A stretch of 39,618 nucleotides of DNA from an uncultured Veillonella sp. (GTDB lineage Bacteria; Bacillota; Negativicutes; Veillonellales; Veillonellaceae), in NCBI RefSeq assembly GCF_900545205.1, contig NZ_UQYC01000006.1:1-39618 (forward strand), read 5' to 3'. Below are positions 15,421-23,624 of this stretch, piece by piece. The translations under genes and the position numbers were made by a program. Below the pieces are notes generated by a model. The model worked only from the letters and a program-made list of their open reading frames with translations, made no database searches and had not been told where the DNA came from. Numbering within the stretch: position 1 is the stretch's first letter; each line of letters starts with the position of its first letter.

Positions 15421-15921
15421 ATGAGTGAATTAGTAATACGACCAATTACAAAGGGTGATATTGCAGCTTGTTTAGATATCTATAATTACGAGGTTGTGAA
15501 TGGTGTAGCAACGCTTGATCTTGAGCCGCGCACGTTGTTAGAATGGCAGGAGTGGTATGAGGCACATCAAACTTCTGAACACTGTATTTTTGTAGGTCTT
15601 ATAGATAATATAGTTGTAGGGTATGCATCACTTTCACCATATAGAACAAAGGATGCTTTCAAAAGCACCGTGGAATTATCTATTTACATCCATCAAGATT
15701 ATAGAGGCAAAGGCGTGGCCTCTAAGTTGATGGCTCATATTTTAGACCACGCAAAAGAAACGGATACATTGCATACGGTGGTGTCTGTTATTACTGCAGG
15801 GAATGCAGCGAGTACGGCATTGCACGAGCGTTTTGGATTTACCTATTGTGGGCTAACACCTCAGGTTGGTTTCAAACATGGTAAATATCAGGATACCGAA
15901 ACATACGCATTATTGGTATAA
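15421..15921 (+). CDS. GNAT acetyltransferase, phosphinothricin acetyltransferase-like
   Basis: A 166-residue acetyltransferase. IRPITKGDIAACLDIYNYEV at the N-terminus, the acidic GVATLDLEPRTLLEWQEWY segment and motif A SIYIHQDYRGKGVASKLM match the Pat/YncA (methionine sulfoximine or phosphinothricin acetylase) subgroup, which acetylates glutamate analogues or methionine derivatives. The C-terminal LHERFGFTYCGLTPQVGFKHGKYQD is also typical of that subgroup. GAGGA precedes the ATG. It stands before the histidine cluster; the exact substrate is not known. Confidence 0.88.
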   Translation: MSELVIRPITKGDIAACLDIYNYEVVNGVATLDLEPRTLLEWQEWYEAHQTSEHCIFVGLIDNIVVGYASLSPYRTKDAFKSTVELSIYIHQDYRGKGVASKLMAHILDHAKETDTLHTVVSVITAGNAASTALHERFGFTYCGLTPQVGFKHGKYQDTETYALLV

Positions 15922-16007
15922 TAAAACGTAGATATTAAAATAAAGACTAATCATATACAGATGATAGATAAGGGTTCGCCAAGGGTTAGGGCGAATAGGG
16001 TGATTGA

Positions 16008-16871
16008 ATGAACATGAAAGATGAACGGCAGTTCGTTGGATACAGCAAGTATCGCAGCCGTCTTGTAGATGGTCATGTGCATACAGAATTGTGTCCGCAT
16101 GGTAGTGGGGACCGAACTGCATTGATGATTGAAAAGGCCATCGAGTTGCGCATTGAAAAGGTATGTCTTACAGAGCATGCGCCATTGCCAAAGGCGTTTG
16201 CTGCTGAATATGGTGGTGACCAAAAGGCCTATGATACAGCGTCTTTGAAATTAAACCAGGTTGATACCTACTTAGAACTAGGTCGTCAGTTACAACGTGC
16301 TTATGGCACGCATATTGATATCTCTCTCGGCTTTGAGGTGGATTATATTCCAGGCTTTGAGGCAGATATTCAAGAGTTCCTCGATCGCTATGGTCCATTG
16401 ACGGATGATAATATTTTATCCGTTCACTTTATGGAAGGCGTTAATAATGCCTTTTACTGCTTAGACTATAGCCGTGAAGAATTTGAAAAGGGCTTTGGTC
16501 CGTGGATTGAAAAGCAGTATGAGTTATATTACAAATATTACTCCACAGTGCGCCAAGCCGTGCGTGCTGACCTCGGCGAATATACGCCAAAACGCATCGG
16601 TCACTTTGATTTGATAAAAAAATACCAACATCACTTTGGTTTTGAACATCACTTAGATCGTCGCAATGCGCAGGTGGTAAGTGATATTTTACATATCATG
16701 CGCGTACAAGGTCGTGAGCTAGATTACAACATGAGTGGCTTCTTCAAACCAGATTGCCGTGAAATGTACCCAAGCCGCTTTATCCAAGGCATGGCTGCTG
16801 TTATCGGCGTGCCATTTGTATTGGGCTCTGATGCACATAGCATAGCAGATATAGAACGTATCTGGGGATAG
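16008..16871 (+). CDS. hisK: Histidinol-phosphatase, PHP family
   Basis: A 287-residue PHP-domain phosphoesterase that turns histidinol phosphate into histidinol. The metal-binding start VDGHVHTELCPHGSGD, the second cluster VCLTEHAPLP, SLGFEVDYIPG, ILSVHFMEG and the final GSDAHSIADI give the expected His/Asp/Glu ligands of the three-metal PHP centre. The protein is of the Bacillus HisJ type, slightly longer than usual. It sits at the head of the histidine cluster, which has no HisB-type phosphatase, so it fills that step. A 136-nt region upstream has AGGGTG before the ATG. Confidence 0.92.
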   Translation: MNMKDERQFVGYSKYRSRLVDGHVHTELCPHGSGDRTALMIEKAIELRIEKVCLTEHAPLPKAFAAEYGGDQKAYDTASLKLNQVDTYLELGRQLQRAYGTHIDISLGFEVDYIPGFEADIQEFLDRYGPLTDDNILSVHFMEGVNNAFYCLDYSREEFEKGFGPWIEKQYELYYKYYSTVRQAVRADLGEYTPKRIGHFDLIKKYQHHFGFEHHLDRRNAQVVSDILHIMRVQGRELDYNMSGFFKPDCREMYPSRFIQGMAAVIGVPFVLGSDAHSIADIERIWG

Positions 16872-16875
16872 ATTG

Positions 16876-17340
16876 ATGAGAAAATTGTTGTTTGGGATTA
16901 TTATTCTGATTACTCTAATAGCAGCTTTTATAGCTTATATGTTTTATCATGAACCATCATCAGGTGAGCTAGTTGGGCGCAGTGTAGTTTTAGAGTTTGG
17001 GCCTAAGAATGAAATTCATATTAGCAAATTGGGTAGCCAATTTATTGTATCTGATACTAGTTTCTCTAACTCTAAATTTCCTTATTTCTTTGATGCCTTT
17101 GTAGAGAAAGATAAGGCTGGCAGCTCGTATCTATACTTATTATGTAAGGATAATATGATTGTCTTTGATAATAATATGAATTGTGTTCTATTTCTCTCCA
17201 AACAAAACCAAGAGTCTAATGCTTTATTGGATCATGTTCGGAAGTATTATCATTTTAGTGATACTAAAACGAAGTATAAAATTGAAGACTTAGATGAAGC
17301 TGATAAGTCTATATATCTATCGTTACAAAGTCAAAACTAA
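16876..17340 (+). CDS. Hypothetical membrane-anchored protein
   Basis: A 154-residue protein I do not recognise. Residues about 3-22 (LLFGIIILITLIAAFIAYMF) form one membrane helix or uncleaved signal; the rest is soluble and probably extracytoplasmic, rich in beta-strand-like segments, with a Ser-rich centre. It begins 4 nt after the hisK stop (ATG 16876; an in-frame TTG at 16873 is less likely), so it is co-transcribed with hisK. No link to histidine metabolism can be seen in the protein itself. Confidence 0.7.
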   Translation: MRKLLFGIIILITLIAAFIAYMFYHEPSSGELVGRSVVLEFGPKNEIHISKLGSQFIVSDTSFSNSKFPYFFDAFVEKDKAGSSYLYLLCKDNMIVFDNNMNCVLFLSKQNQESNALLDHVRKYYHFSDTKTKYKIEDLDEADKSIYLSLQSQN

Positions 17341-17424
17341 TCCTTAAATATATGTATGTAACTATCATCTATAAAAGAATATAAACTATAGGCGTATTAG
17401 CTTTATATTAATAACGTGAAATCT

Positions 17425-17458
17425 TAACGGTTCTATTGACAATTCTATAGAACCGTTA
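17425..17458. promoter_or_regulatory. 34-bp operator-like palindrome over the his promoter
   Basis: TAACGGTTCTAT (17425-17436) and ATAGAACCGTTA (17447-17458) are perfectly complementary over 12 bp with a 10-nt spacer. The -35 TTGACA lies in the spacer and left arm, so bound protein would exclude RNA polymerase. It lies before the transcription start and therefore cannot be an attenuator. Confidence 0.7.
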
Positions 17459-17463
17459 TATTA
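17435..17463 (+). promoter_or_regulatory. Promoter of the main histidine operon
   Basis: TTGACA (17435-17440), 17-bp spacer, TATATT (17458-17463). It gives a leader of about 150 nt before the hisZG start at 17623. No T-box motif or leader peptide rich in His is visible in that leader. Confidence 0.75.
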
Positions 17464-17622
17464 TAATTTCATGCTTTAATTAGATAAAGCGATAAAATAG
17501 GAAAGTATCGATATAGGTAAATTTTTTCTCATAGGTAAATGAAAGCCATTTAACTCGTTTGAAACTGATTATATGATGCTTTCACAGACATGAGAAATGA
17601 AATGATAGAAAGGATGTTTACG

Positions 17623-19224
17623 ATGGTACAGCAGCAATTACCTACGGGGTTCCGTGATGATATAGGGGCCGTAGCGGAGCGCAAGGATGATGTGAGCCAA
17701 TATGTGCTCGGTCTATGTCGTAGCCACCAATACACAAAGATCTCTACACCTCTTGTGGAGTACAAGGATGTATTTAATGGCTATGCAATGGGGCGCGGTC
17801 AGCATATGTACGAGTTCATGGATAGTTCTGATGAGTCCGTCGTAATTCGTCCTGATTTGACTATGCCAATCGGTCGTTTCTTGGCCACAACCAATATTGA
17901 ACTACCTCGCACGTTCTATTACTTAGGCGATGTGTTCATGAAAAATAAAAAGCACCGCGGCGATGTGAACCAAGTAACGCAAGGTGGCATCGAGATGGTC
18001 GGCTATGAAGGCATTGAAGCCGAGCAAGAGTGTTTCGCTATTATCAAAGAGGTAAACGAAACGCAGCTTGGTAATAACTTATTGCTTGAGATTGGGGATG
18101 CTCGTTTCTCTCGTGCTATCACCGATGCGCTAGGCCTTAGTGATGAGGAACGAACAGAGCTATTAGACGCTTTGTTTACTAAATATTTACCTCGTTACAA
18201 CGAGTTGATTTCCGACTTTAAAAATAGTGCGTTATATCCATTCTTAACTGTATGGCCTCGCTTGTTTGGTACGGTCCGAGATATTAAGGATGAGCTCAAT
18301 CAAATCATCTTGCCTGCAGCGGCGCAACGCATTTTAGATAATCTCGTAGATATGGCTAACCAAGTGGCTCAAACAGGTCAGCAAGTTCGTATCGACGTGT
18401 CTACTGAGCCGCTTCAATCCTATTACACAGGTCTCACATTTAGAGGTTATGTGGACGGCGTGTCCCAATACATCGTCAGTGGCGGTCGTTATGACGGCTT
18501 GCTATCTAGCTTTGATGGTACGCCAATGCCTGCGGTTGGTATGGCTTTCAACATCGATGTGTTGACTGATGTGACCTTGAATGGTGAAAGCAACAATCAA
18601 GATAATGGTAAATTGCGTATTGCTCTTACAAAGGGCCGCGTAGAGAAAGATTTTATTCCTCTCTTGGAGTCCTGTGGCATAGACTGTGAGCCATTGCGCA
18701 ACAAGGCGCGTAAGCTCATCATTCCGTTGGGCGATGCTATAGAGGTTATCCTCGCTAAAGGGCCAGATGTAACGACATACTTGAAAAATGGTGTGGTAGA
18801 CCTTGGTATCGTTGGTAGTGATGTATTAGATGAACAAGACGATACAAGCTATGAAATGCTAGATTTACAAACTGGTAAATGCCAATTTATCTTGGCCTCT
18901 CTTGCGGGCTATGATCCTAAAGAAGGTCGTCGCCAACGTATCGGTACAAAATACCCAACCATTACAAAACAGTACTTTGGAGCTCAGGATGTAGAAATCA
19001 TCAAAATTGAAGGCTCCGTTGAGTTGGCTCCGTTAGTAGGACTCGCTGATGCCATCGTAGATATAACTGAAACTGGTACAACCTTACGGGAAAATAACTT
19101 AGAAATCTTTGACTGGTTGCAAAAGATTTCTACCCGCTTAGTAGCTAATCCATTAGCGTTAAAACAAAAGAGAAATACTATTTTTAAACTTATAGATCAG
19201 CTTTCAGAAGCCATTAATAAATAA
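17623..19224 (+). CDS. hisZG: HisZ-HisG fusion: ATP phosphoribosyltransferase regulatory plus catalytic chain
   Basis: A 533-residue fusion carrying out the first step of histidine synthesis (ATP + PRPP). Residues 1 to about 320 are HisZ, a histidyl-tRNA-synthetase-like chain: LPTGFRDDIGAVAERK, the motif-2-like VIRPDLTMPIGRFLA, and YIVSGGRYDGLLSSF near the end. Residues about 330-533 are short-form HisG: LRIALTKGRVEKDF, VDLGIVGSDVL, and the PRPP-binding IVDITETGTTLREN. In most bacteria with the short form these are separate proteins that form a hetero-octamer. The start is ATG 17623, 8 nt after AGAAAGGA; an ATG at 17590 lies before that site. First gene of the main his operon. Confidence 0.93.
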   Translation: MVQQQLPTGFRDDIGAVAERKDDVSQYVLGLCRSHQYTKISTPLVEYKDVFNGYAMGRGQHMYEFMDSSDESVVIRPDLTMPIGRFLATTNIELPRTFYYLGDVFMKNKKHRGDVNQVTQGGIEMVGYEGIEAEQECFAIIKEVNETQLGNNLLLEIGDARFSRAITDALGLSDEERTELLDALFTKYLPRYNELISDFKNSALYPFLTVWPRLFGTVRDIKDELNQIILPAAAQRILDNLVDMANQVAQTGQQVRIDVSTEPLQSYYTGLTFRGYVDGVSQYIVSGGRYDGLLSSFDGTPMPAVGMAFNIDVLTDVTLNGESNNQDNGKLRIALTKGRVEKDFIPLLESCGIDCEPLRNKARKLIIPLGDAIEVILAKGPDVTTYLKNGVVDLGIVGSDVLDEQDDTSYEMLDLQTGKCQFILASLAGYDPKEGRRQRIGTKYPTITKQYFGAQDVEIIKIEGSVELAPLVGLADAIVDITETGTTLRENNLEIFDWLQKISTRLVANPLALKQKRNTIFKLIDQLSEAINK

Positions 19225-19273
19225 GAGATAGAACTAATAGTGCGAATAGCATAGATAGGAAGAAGGATAAAAC

Positions 19274-20551
19274 ATGAAAATTTATAAGGAATCATTAGAT
19301 ACGATGCTTAGTATCGTTCGAAATTATACTCAACAAACTACAGACATGGAAATTGAGCGTCGCGTGTACGATATCATCGACGATGTTCGCACCAATGGTG
19401 ATGCGGCTTTAAAGGCATACTCTGAAAAATTTGATGGTGTATCCATCGAAGATTTCAAGGTGCCTCAAGAGGAAATCGATGCTGCTTATGAGTCCTTATC
19501 CGACGATTTAAAAGCGGCCTTATTAAAGGCAAAGGTTAATATCACGGAGTTCCACAGCCGTGAAATCGAGCAAGGCTTTGTAGATATGGATACACCGGGT
19601 ATCATCCGTGGTCAAAAGGTAATTCCTTTAGCTCGCGTTGGACTTTACGTTCCTGGTGGCACAGCGGCATATCCTTCTACCATCATTATGACTGCGTTGC
19701 CAGCTAAAATCGCAGGGGTAAAAGAAATCGTTATGGTCACACCGCCTCAAAAGGATGGCATCAATCCGGCTGTATTAGGTGCCGCAAAACTTGCTGGCGT
19801 TGATGCAGTATACCAAGTCGGTGGCGCTCAAGGTGTGGCGGCGTTGGCTTACGGCACAGAAACGATTCCAAAGGTTGATAAAATCGTAGGTCCTGGCAAT
19901 ATCTACGTAGCCACTGCAAAACGCCAAGTGTTCGGTCAAGTCGATATCGACATGATTGCAGGCCCTAGTGAAATCGGCGTTATCGCTGACGATAGTGCTA
20001 ATCCAGTACACCTTGCAGCAGATCTTTTGTCTCAAGCAGAACATGATCCTCGGGCGCGCGCTATTATGGTTACTACTAGTGAAAGCTTAGCAAATGCGGT
20101 ATCCGATGAGGTTGAACGTCAATTAAAATTATTGCCTCGTGAAAGCATCGCGCGTCCAGCTATTGAAAATAACAGTTATATTGCTGTTATGGATAGTGTT
20201 GAAGACATGTTTACGGTAATGAACGAAGTAGCACCTGAGCATTTGGAAATCCAATTGCCAGATCCAATGGGCTACATGAGCCTCGTTCAAAATGCGGGCT
20301 CCGTATTCCTTGGTGCCTATGCATCTGAGCCATTGGGAGACTACGTAGGCGGTACAAATCACGTATTGCCTACCAGTGGTACAGCACGCTTCTCATCTCC
20401 ACTTGGTGTGTATGATTTCGTAAAACGTACATCCTTTACACAATTTACAAAAGAACGGTTAGAAGAAGTGGCAACACACATCACTACATTAGCTCGTACA
20501 GAAGGTCTTGAAGCACATGCTCGCGCCATCGAAGTACGTTTTGAGAAATAG
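19274..20551 (+). CDS. hisD: Histidinol dehydrogenase
   Basis: A 425-residue zinc enzyme that oxidises histidinol to histidine in two NAD-dependent steps. Typical segments: VGLYVPGGTAAYPSTIIMTA, VYQVGGAQGVAALAYGTETI, KIVGPGNIYVATAKR, AGPSEIGVIADDSA, QAEHDPRARA (Zn-binding Gln and His), EVAPEHLEIQ (catalytic Glu-His) and GGTNHVLPTSGTARF. Length is normal. It follows hisZG by 49 nt with AGGAAGAAGGA upstream and precedes hisB, so it is part of the same operon. Confidence 0.97.
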   Translation: MKIYKESLDTMLSIVRNYTQQTTDMEIERRVYDIIDDVRTNGDAALKAYSEKFDGVSIEDFKVPQEEIDAAYESLSDDLKAALLKAKVNITEFHSREIEQGFVDMDTPGIIRGQKVIPLARVGLYVPGGTAAYPSTIIMTALPAKIAGVKEIVMVTPPQKDGINPAVLGAAKLAGVDAVYQVGGAQGVAALAYGTETIPKVDKIVGPGNIYVATAKRQVFGQVDIDMIAGPSEIGVIADDSANPVHLAADLLSQAEHDPRARAIMVTTSESLANAVSDEVERQLKLLPRESIARPAIENNSYIAVMDSVEDMFTVMNEVAPEHLEIQLPDPMGYMSLVQNAGSVFLGAYASEPLGDYVGGTNHVLPTSGTARFSSPLGVYDFVKRTSFTQFTKERLEEVATHITTLARTEGLEAHARAIEVRFEK

Positions 20552-20572
20552 ATTTGAGGTATAGAGGTCGTT

Positions 20573-21163
20573 ATGATACGCACAGGTACGGTGCAACGCA
20601 CCACTCAAGAAACAGATATTACAGTAGAACTTACCCTTGAAGGGGCGCAAATGAGTTCCATCTCCACAGGCATTGGCTTTTTTGACCACATGTTGACGCT
20701 ACTTGCAAAACATGGACGCTTTGGTCTCGTGGTAGAGGCAAAGGGAGATACCTATGTAGATGCTCACCACACCGTTGAGGATATCGGATTGGCCTTAGGT
20801 CAGGCCTTGGTGAAAGCCTTAGGCGATAAGGCTGGCATCGAGCGTTACGGTGATGCGTGGGTTCCTATGGACGAAGCTTTAACGCAAGTTGTGATCGATT
20901 TGAGTGGCCGTCCGTACCTCGTGTTCCAAGGCGAATGGAGCACTCCGGTTCTAGGTGGCAACTTTGAAACAGAGCTAGTGGAGGATTTCTTCCAAGCACT
21001 AGCCATGAGCGCCGCTATGAATTTACATGTTCGTAATCTATATGGTCGCAATACACACCACATTATTGAAAGCATGTTTAAGGCTACAGGTCGTGCATTG
21101 CGCAAGGCCGTTACGATTAACCCAGATATTCAAGGGGTAAACTCTACAAAGGGCGTTATTTAA
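20573..21163 (+). CDS. hisB: Imidazoleglycerol-phosphate dehydratase
   Basis: A 196-residue manganese enzyme that dehydrates imidazole glycerol phosphate to imidazole acetol phosphate. The metal-binding repeats are complete: FFDHMLTLLAKHG, DAHHTVEDIGLALGQAL, and NTHHIIESMFKATGRAL. It is the stand-alone dehydratase form without a phosphatase domain, consistent with hisK upstream. Starts 22 nt after hisD. Confidence 0.97.
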   Translation: MIRTGTVQRTTQETDITVELTLEGAQMSSISTGIGFFDHMLTLLAKHGRFGLVVEAKGDTYVDAHHTVEDIGLALGQALVKALGDKAGIERYGDAWVPMDEALTQVVIDLSGRPYLVFQGEWSTPVLGGNFETELVEDFFQALAMSAAMNLHVRNLYGRNTHHIIESMFKATGRALRKAVTINPDIQGVNSTKGVI

Positions 21164-21189
21164 TATAGTCATTGAATAAAGGAGAACCT

Positions 21190-21909
21190 ATGATTTTTCC
21201 AGCTATAGATTTACAAGATGGTCGCAGCGTTCGCCTCTATAAAGGTGACTTCGCACAGGAAACAGTAATCAATCCTGATCCAGTGGACCAAGCAAAACAA
21301 TATGAAGATGCCAAGGTTGGGGCGCTACACCTTGTCGATTTAGACGGTGCTAAGGCGGGGAAACCTGTTAACGTAGACATTGTAAAAGCAGTGCGTGAAG
21401 CTTTCACAGGCATTCTTGAAATCGGTGGAGGCATTCGAGATAAAGCGGCTGTTGACCTCTATTTAGGCTTAGGCGTTGACCGTGTTATCCTAGGTTCTGT
21501 GGCCCTCAAAAATCCAGAGCTTACGAAACAAGTAATTGCTGAATATGGTGCAGAGCGCATCGTTATCGGCGTTGATGGTAAAAATGGTAAGGTTGCTGCT
21601 GAAGGTTGGCTCGATCAATCCGACGTGCCTATGACCGATTTAATCGGTGCTATGGTTGAAGGCGGCGCAAAGTATTTCATCGTTACTGATGTGGATAGAG
21701 ATGGCACTATGCAAGGTGCTAACGAGGATTTGCTTGGCCATTTGCAAAAAGAATTCCCTACAGCGCGCATCGTTGCGTCTGGGGGCGTTCGTAATTTAGA
21801 AGACATTAAATCCCTTGAAGCCAAAGGCGTTATGGATAGCATCGTTGGTAAGGCTTTGTATGAAGGAACGATTACATTAGAGGAAATTGCCGGGTACAAT
21901 CAACGGTAA
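21190..21909 (+). CDS. hisA: ProFAR isomerase
   Basis: A 239-residue (beta/alpha)8 barrel that isomerises ProFAR to PRFAR. FPAIDLQDGRSVRLYKGD carries the catalytic Asp8-equivalent, and VTDVDRDGTMQG the second catalytic Asp. Phosphate-binding motifs EIGGGIRD and ASGGVRNLED are intact. AAAGGAGAA fits ATG 21190; a TTG at 21172 is less likely. It has the same fold as the two HisF proteins nearby. Confidence 0.96.
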   Translation: MIFPAIDLQDGRSVRLYKGDFAQETVINPDPVDQAKQYEDAKVGALHLVDLDGAKAGKPVNVDIVKAVREAFTGILEIGGGIRDKAAVDLYLGLGVDRVILGSVALKNPELTKQVIAEYGAERIVIGVDGKNGKVAAEGWLDQSDVPMTDLIGAMVEGGAKYFIVTDVDRDGTMQGANEDLLGHLQKEFPTARIVASGGVRNLEDIKSLEAKGVMDSIVGKALYEGTITLEEIAGYNQR

Positions 21910-21936
21910 CTTGAACACTTAGTGGGGAGTAGAATT

Positions 21937-22695
21937 ATGTTAGCGAAACGGATTATTCCGTGTCTTGATGTGGATGATGGGCGCGTTAAAAAAGGGGTTA
22001 ACTTTGTTAACCTCGTAGATGTAGGTAGTCCCGTAGATATTGCGGCCTCCTATGAACAGCAACAGGCTGACGAATTAGTATTTTTAGATATTACGGCTAC
22101 CGTCGATGCACGGACCACCATGCGCGACGTAGTGCAAGAGATTTCTTCCCAGGTATTTATGCCGCTCACCGTTGGTGGTGGTATCAAGACCGTTGAGGAT
22201 ATGACGGCCTTGCTGAAAGCTGGCGCCGATAAGGTGTCTTTGAATTCGGCAGCTCTTGCTAATCCTGAACTCATCACCGAAGGAGCTCAAAAGTTTGGCA
22301 ACCAATGTATGGTAGTGGCTATCGATGTAAAAACAGACGAAGAAACTGGCGAATGGTATGCTTATACGCACGGCGGTCGTAAGCGCACCGAATGGAAAGC
22401 CCTCGATTGGGCTAAGGAAGCTGTCTCTCGTGGAGCAGGTGAATTACTCGTAACCAGCATGGACAAGGACGGTACTAAATCTGGCTTTGATATTGAACTA
22501 TATAAGGCTATTGAAGCCGTTGTAGATGTACCTATCATCGCATCAGGCGGTGCCGGCAAGGTTCAAGATTTTATAGACCTCTTTGAACAAACCGGCGTTA
22601 CTGGTGCACTGGCGGCATCTATCTTCCACTTTGGAGAAATTAAAATTCCTGATCTTAAAAATGAATTACGAGCTCGAGGAATTACTGTACGATAA
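21937..22695 (+). CDS. hisF: Imidazole glycerol phosphate synthase, cyclase subunit (canonical copy)
   Basis: A 252-residue barrel that uses ammonia from HisH to convert PRFAR into imidazole glycerol phosphate and AICAR. All key residues are present: Asp11 in CLDVDDGRVKKG, Lys19, Asp130 in VVAIDVK, phosphate loops TVGGGI and ASGGAG, and Asp176 in SMDKDGTKSG. The gate residues Arg5, Glu46 and Lys99 and the interface Asp98 are also present. Its start is ATG 21937 behind GGGGAG. It is not adjacent to hisH, which lies 2.2 kb downstream beside a second, altered copy. Confidence 0.96.
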   Translation: MLAKRIIPCLDVDDGRVKKGVNFVNLVDVGSPVDIAASYEQQQADELVFLDITATVDARTTMRDVVQEISSQVFMPLTVGGGIKTVEDMTALLKAGADKVSLNSAALANPELITEGAQKFGNQCMVVAIDVKTDEETGEWYAYTHGGRKRTEWKALDWAKEAVSRGAGELLVTSMDKDGTKSGFDIELYKAIEAVVDVPIIASGGAGKVQDFIDLFEQTGVTGALAASIFHFGEIKIPDLKNELRARGITVR

Positions 22696-22822
22696 AGAAT
22701 GTTCTATAACTATAGCTGAAATAATTACACTACGGTAAAGAGATTGAATACCTACCGTATGTTAAAGGTACTAAATAAAATATTGAATTTTTAAAAGATT
22801 ACTTGTATTAAAGGATTACAAT
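22696..22822. other. hisF-hisI spacer with a small inverted repeat
   Basis: 127 nt. TACGGTA (22731-22737) and TACCGTA (22753-22759) form a 7-bp inverted repeat with a 15-nt centre. No T-run follows, so it is not a terminator; possible operator or processing stem. Confidence 0.35.
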
Positions 22823-23140
22823 ATGAAACCGGATTTTGAAAAAGGAAATGGCTTATTGCCAACGGTTGTACAAGACGCAGACACAAAAGATGTTCTCATG
22901 GTGGCGTGGATGAATGAAGAAAGCTTTCACAAAACACTAGAAACAAAGGAAACGTGGTTTTGGTCTCGTTCTCGCCAAGAGCTATGGCACAAGGGCGGTA
23001 CGAGTGGCAATGTGCAGCATGTGGTGAGTATGGCCCTCGATTGTGATGGAGATACATTGCTCATTCAAGTTAAGCCAGAAGGTCCTGCGTGTCACACAGG
23101 GCGCACAAGCTGTTTCTTTAATGATGTAGATTGGAGTTAG
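22823..23140 (+). CDS. hisI: Phosphoribosyl-AMP cyclohydrolase
   Basis: A 105-residue zinc/magnesium enzyme that opens the purine ring of phosphoribosyl-AMP. VLMVAWMNEESFHKTLET, WSRSRQELWHKG, DCDGDTLL (Mg-binding Asp cluster with Cys) and GPACHTGRTSCFF (Zn-binding Cys residues) are complete. It is the separate HisI form, followed by hisE; the reading frames abut with 2 nt between stop and ATG. Confidence 0.96.
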   Translation: MKPDFEKGNGLLPTVVQDADTKDVLMVAWMNEESFHKTLETKETWFWSRSRQELWHKGGTSGNVQHVVSMALDCDGDTLLIQVKPEGPACHTGRTSCFFNDVDWS

Positions 23141-23142
23141 TC

Positions 23143-23469
23143 ATGGCACAACAAACATTGAACGAATTATACGAAATTATTAAGAACCGCAAAGCACAAC
23201 CTAAGGAAGGTTCTTATACGAATTACTTATTTGATAAAGGTCTCGATAAAATCTTGAAAAAGGTAGGCGAAGAGGCTACAGAGGTTGTCATCGCTGCAAA
23301 GAACGAAGATCCTCAAGAGTTGATTTACGAAACAGCAGATGTGTTGTATCACTTGCTCGTATTATTAGCAGAGAAAAATATTCCTTACGAAGCCATTGAG
23401 GCAGAACTTGCGAGCCGTGAAGGGGTAGTAAGCAAGACTACAGATCGCCCAGAGATTACAAATTTATAA
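23143..23469 (+). CDS. hisE: Phosphoribosyl-ATP pyrophosphatase
   Basis: A 108-residue all-alpha MazG-like enzyme, second step of the pathway. GLDKILKKVGEEATEVVIAAKN contains the metal-binding Glu residues (EExxE), and ETADVLYHLLVLLAEKNI the second site (ExxD). The start ATG 23143 comes 2 nt after the hisI stop, with GGAG upstream inside hisI. Coupled to hisI. Confidence 0.95.
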   Translation: MAQQTLNELYEIIKNRKAQPKEGSYTNYLFDKGLDKILKKVGEEATEVVIAAKNEDPQELIYETADVLYHLLVLLAEKNIPYEAIEAELASREGVVSKTTDRPEITNL

Positions 23470-23482
23470 TGCACGCTATGGT

Positions 23483-23595
23483 ATGAACTTACATAAGTTC
23501 ATATGAGTTTTAATAAATGTATTTGCATTGAAATACGTACATATGAGTTTAGACGAGTATATAAACACAAAATGAGTTTGAACGCGTGTATAAAC
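23483..23595 (+). repeat. Hairpin and degenerate tandem repeats before hisC
   Basis: A perfect 8-bp hairpin ATGAACTT / AAGTTCAT (23483-23490, 23495-23502) is followed by three copies of ATGAGTTT at 23503, 23543 and 23572. The last two belong to 24-bp repeats (23543-23566, 23572-23595) that match at 20 of 24 positions with a 29-bp period. Confidence 0.55.
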
Positions 23596-23624
23596 GTTAA
23601 GAAAATAGTTAGAAAGGATAGCCT

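Noticed and set aside
16873..16875. TTG start for the hypothetical membrane protein
   Set aside because: The ATG directly after it is the better start; a TTG would add one residue without a better ribosome-site spacing.
23503..23595. CRISPR array
   Set aside because: Only two to three degenerate short repeats, uneven spacing (40 and 29 bp) and no cas genes.
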